Source: Nocardiopsis xinjiangensis YIM 90004 (lineage in GTDB: Bacteria; Actinomycetota; Actinomycetes; Streptosporangiales; Streptosporangiaceae). From it: 33,053 nt of DNA. This document shows positions 32,644 to 33,053 of the stretch, piece by piece (within the stretch, counting starts at the first letter, position 1; each line of letters opens with the position of its first letter). The position numbers were made by a program, and so were the translations under genes. The stretch is from assembly GCF_000341145.1 (NCBI RefSeq), contig NZ_ANBE01000043.1:1-33053 (forward strand). The letters run 5' to 3'. The notes below the pieces were generated by a model. It did not search any database and was not told the origin of the DNA. It was given only the letters and a program-made list of their open reading frames with translations.

Positions 32644-33053
32644 ATGAGCGCCCGGTTCCAGGAACTCGACTGGCGTCCGACCCCCATGGGAGAACTCAGC
32701 CTGCGCCGCCGCTACGACCCGCTCTTCCGGGCCGAGGTGCACGAGATCAAGCTCGGGGAGGAGTTCCTGATGTCGAGCCTGTTCACCGTGGCCGAGATCG
32801 AGATGGCCCGGTCGGCCCTGGCCGAGGCCCAAGGCACGGACCTGCGGGTGGCCGTGGGCGGCCTGGGTCTGGGATACACCGCGCAGGCCGTGTTGGAGTC
32901 CGAGGCGGTCGGCTCCCTCGTCGTGGTGGAGGCCTTGGCCGAGGTCATCGACTGGCACCGTCAGGGACTGATCCCCCTCGGCCCCGAACTGGTGCGGGAT
33001 CCCCGCTGCCAACTGGTGCACGGGGACTTCTTCGCCATGGTGGGGGCGGGGTG
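32644..33053 (+). CDS. Spermidine-synthase-like methyltransferase-fold protein (3' end outside window)
   Basis: The first 136 codons read MSARFQELDWRPTPMGELSL, RRRYDPLFRAEVHEIKLGEE, FLMSSLFTVAEIEMARSALA, then VAVGGLGLGYTAQAVLESEA and LVVVEALAEVIDWHRQGLIP. GGLGLGYTA is the nucleotide-type glycine loop of the spermidine synthase/class I methyltransferase fold, and VVVEALAEVIDWH follows as the acidic strand end. The ATG at 32644 has AGGAGA six to nine bases upstream. The frame stays open to the window edge, so length and C-terminus are unknown. Whether it makes polyamines is uncertain: many actinobacterial members of this group lack the usual Asp pair of true spermidine synthases. Confidence 0.8.
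   Translation, partial: MSARFQELDWRPTPMGELSLRRRYDPLFRAEVHEIKLGEEFLMSSLFTVAEIEMARSALAEAQGTDLRVAVGGLGLGYTAQAVLESEAVGSLVVVEALAEVIDWHRQGLIPLGPELVRDPRCQLVHGDFFAMVGAG

Overview
The window is high-GC bacterial DNA whose codon use, GTG/TTG starts, leaderless promoters and gene content (FasR-like TetR regulator, membrane Ser/Thr kinase, SGNH lipoprotein, GH10 xylanase, ABC sugar operon without its own ATPase) point to a filamentous actinobacterium. A Nocardiopsis-like member of the Streptosporangiales is my best guess; that is inference, not a database result. About 27 protein genes, one tRNA and one decayed insertion element can be supported.

Left part (1-6.3 kb): the 5' end of a secreted S8 subtilase (TTG start), then a leftward sulfur-activation block cysQ-cysD-cysN (PAP phosphatase and both ATP sulfurylase subunits, no APS kinase here), then a secreted GH10 xylanase facing right. 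Housekeeping block (6.3-10.8 kb, leftward): tRNA-Gln(UUG), glmU, prs, rplY, pth, an order common in actinobacteria, with strong hairpins after prs and after rplY. Lipid and stress part (10.9-16 kb): a three-histidine-box acyl-CoA desaturase with a FasR-like TetR gene 14 bp behind it and a repeat-rich operator in front, a MarR gene with its own palindrome, an SGNH/GDSL lipoprotein, and a divergent pair of a thioredoxin-reductase-like flavoprotein and an XRE-cupin regulator.

Middle (15.9-18.9 kb): an internally deleted IS200/IS605 (TnpB-type) element lies directly against the stop codon of the XRE-cupin gene. It is followed by a leftward two-gene unit, vanZ-like then ABC-F ATPase, with stop and start codons overlapping.

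Accessory sugar or polyol locus (19.1-26.4 kb): leftward SorC-type regulator and a transketolase split into two genes; divergent from them a zinc polyol/alcohol dehydrogenase, a sugar-binding lipoprotein and two permeases with 4-nt overlaps. No kinase, isomerase, aldolase or transport ATPase is present. This is the best candidate for an undescribed pathway in the window; its substrate cannot be read from sequence.

Right part (26.4-33 kb): ispE (leftward), a PASTA-less membrane Ser/Thr kinase (rightward), guaA and galE (leftward), and the start of a spermidine-synthase-like gene that leaves the window. Many intergenic regions carry perfect or near-perfect inverted repeats, which I list as terminators or candidate operators according to position.
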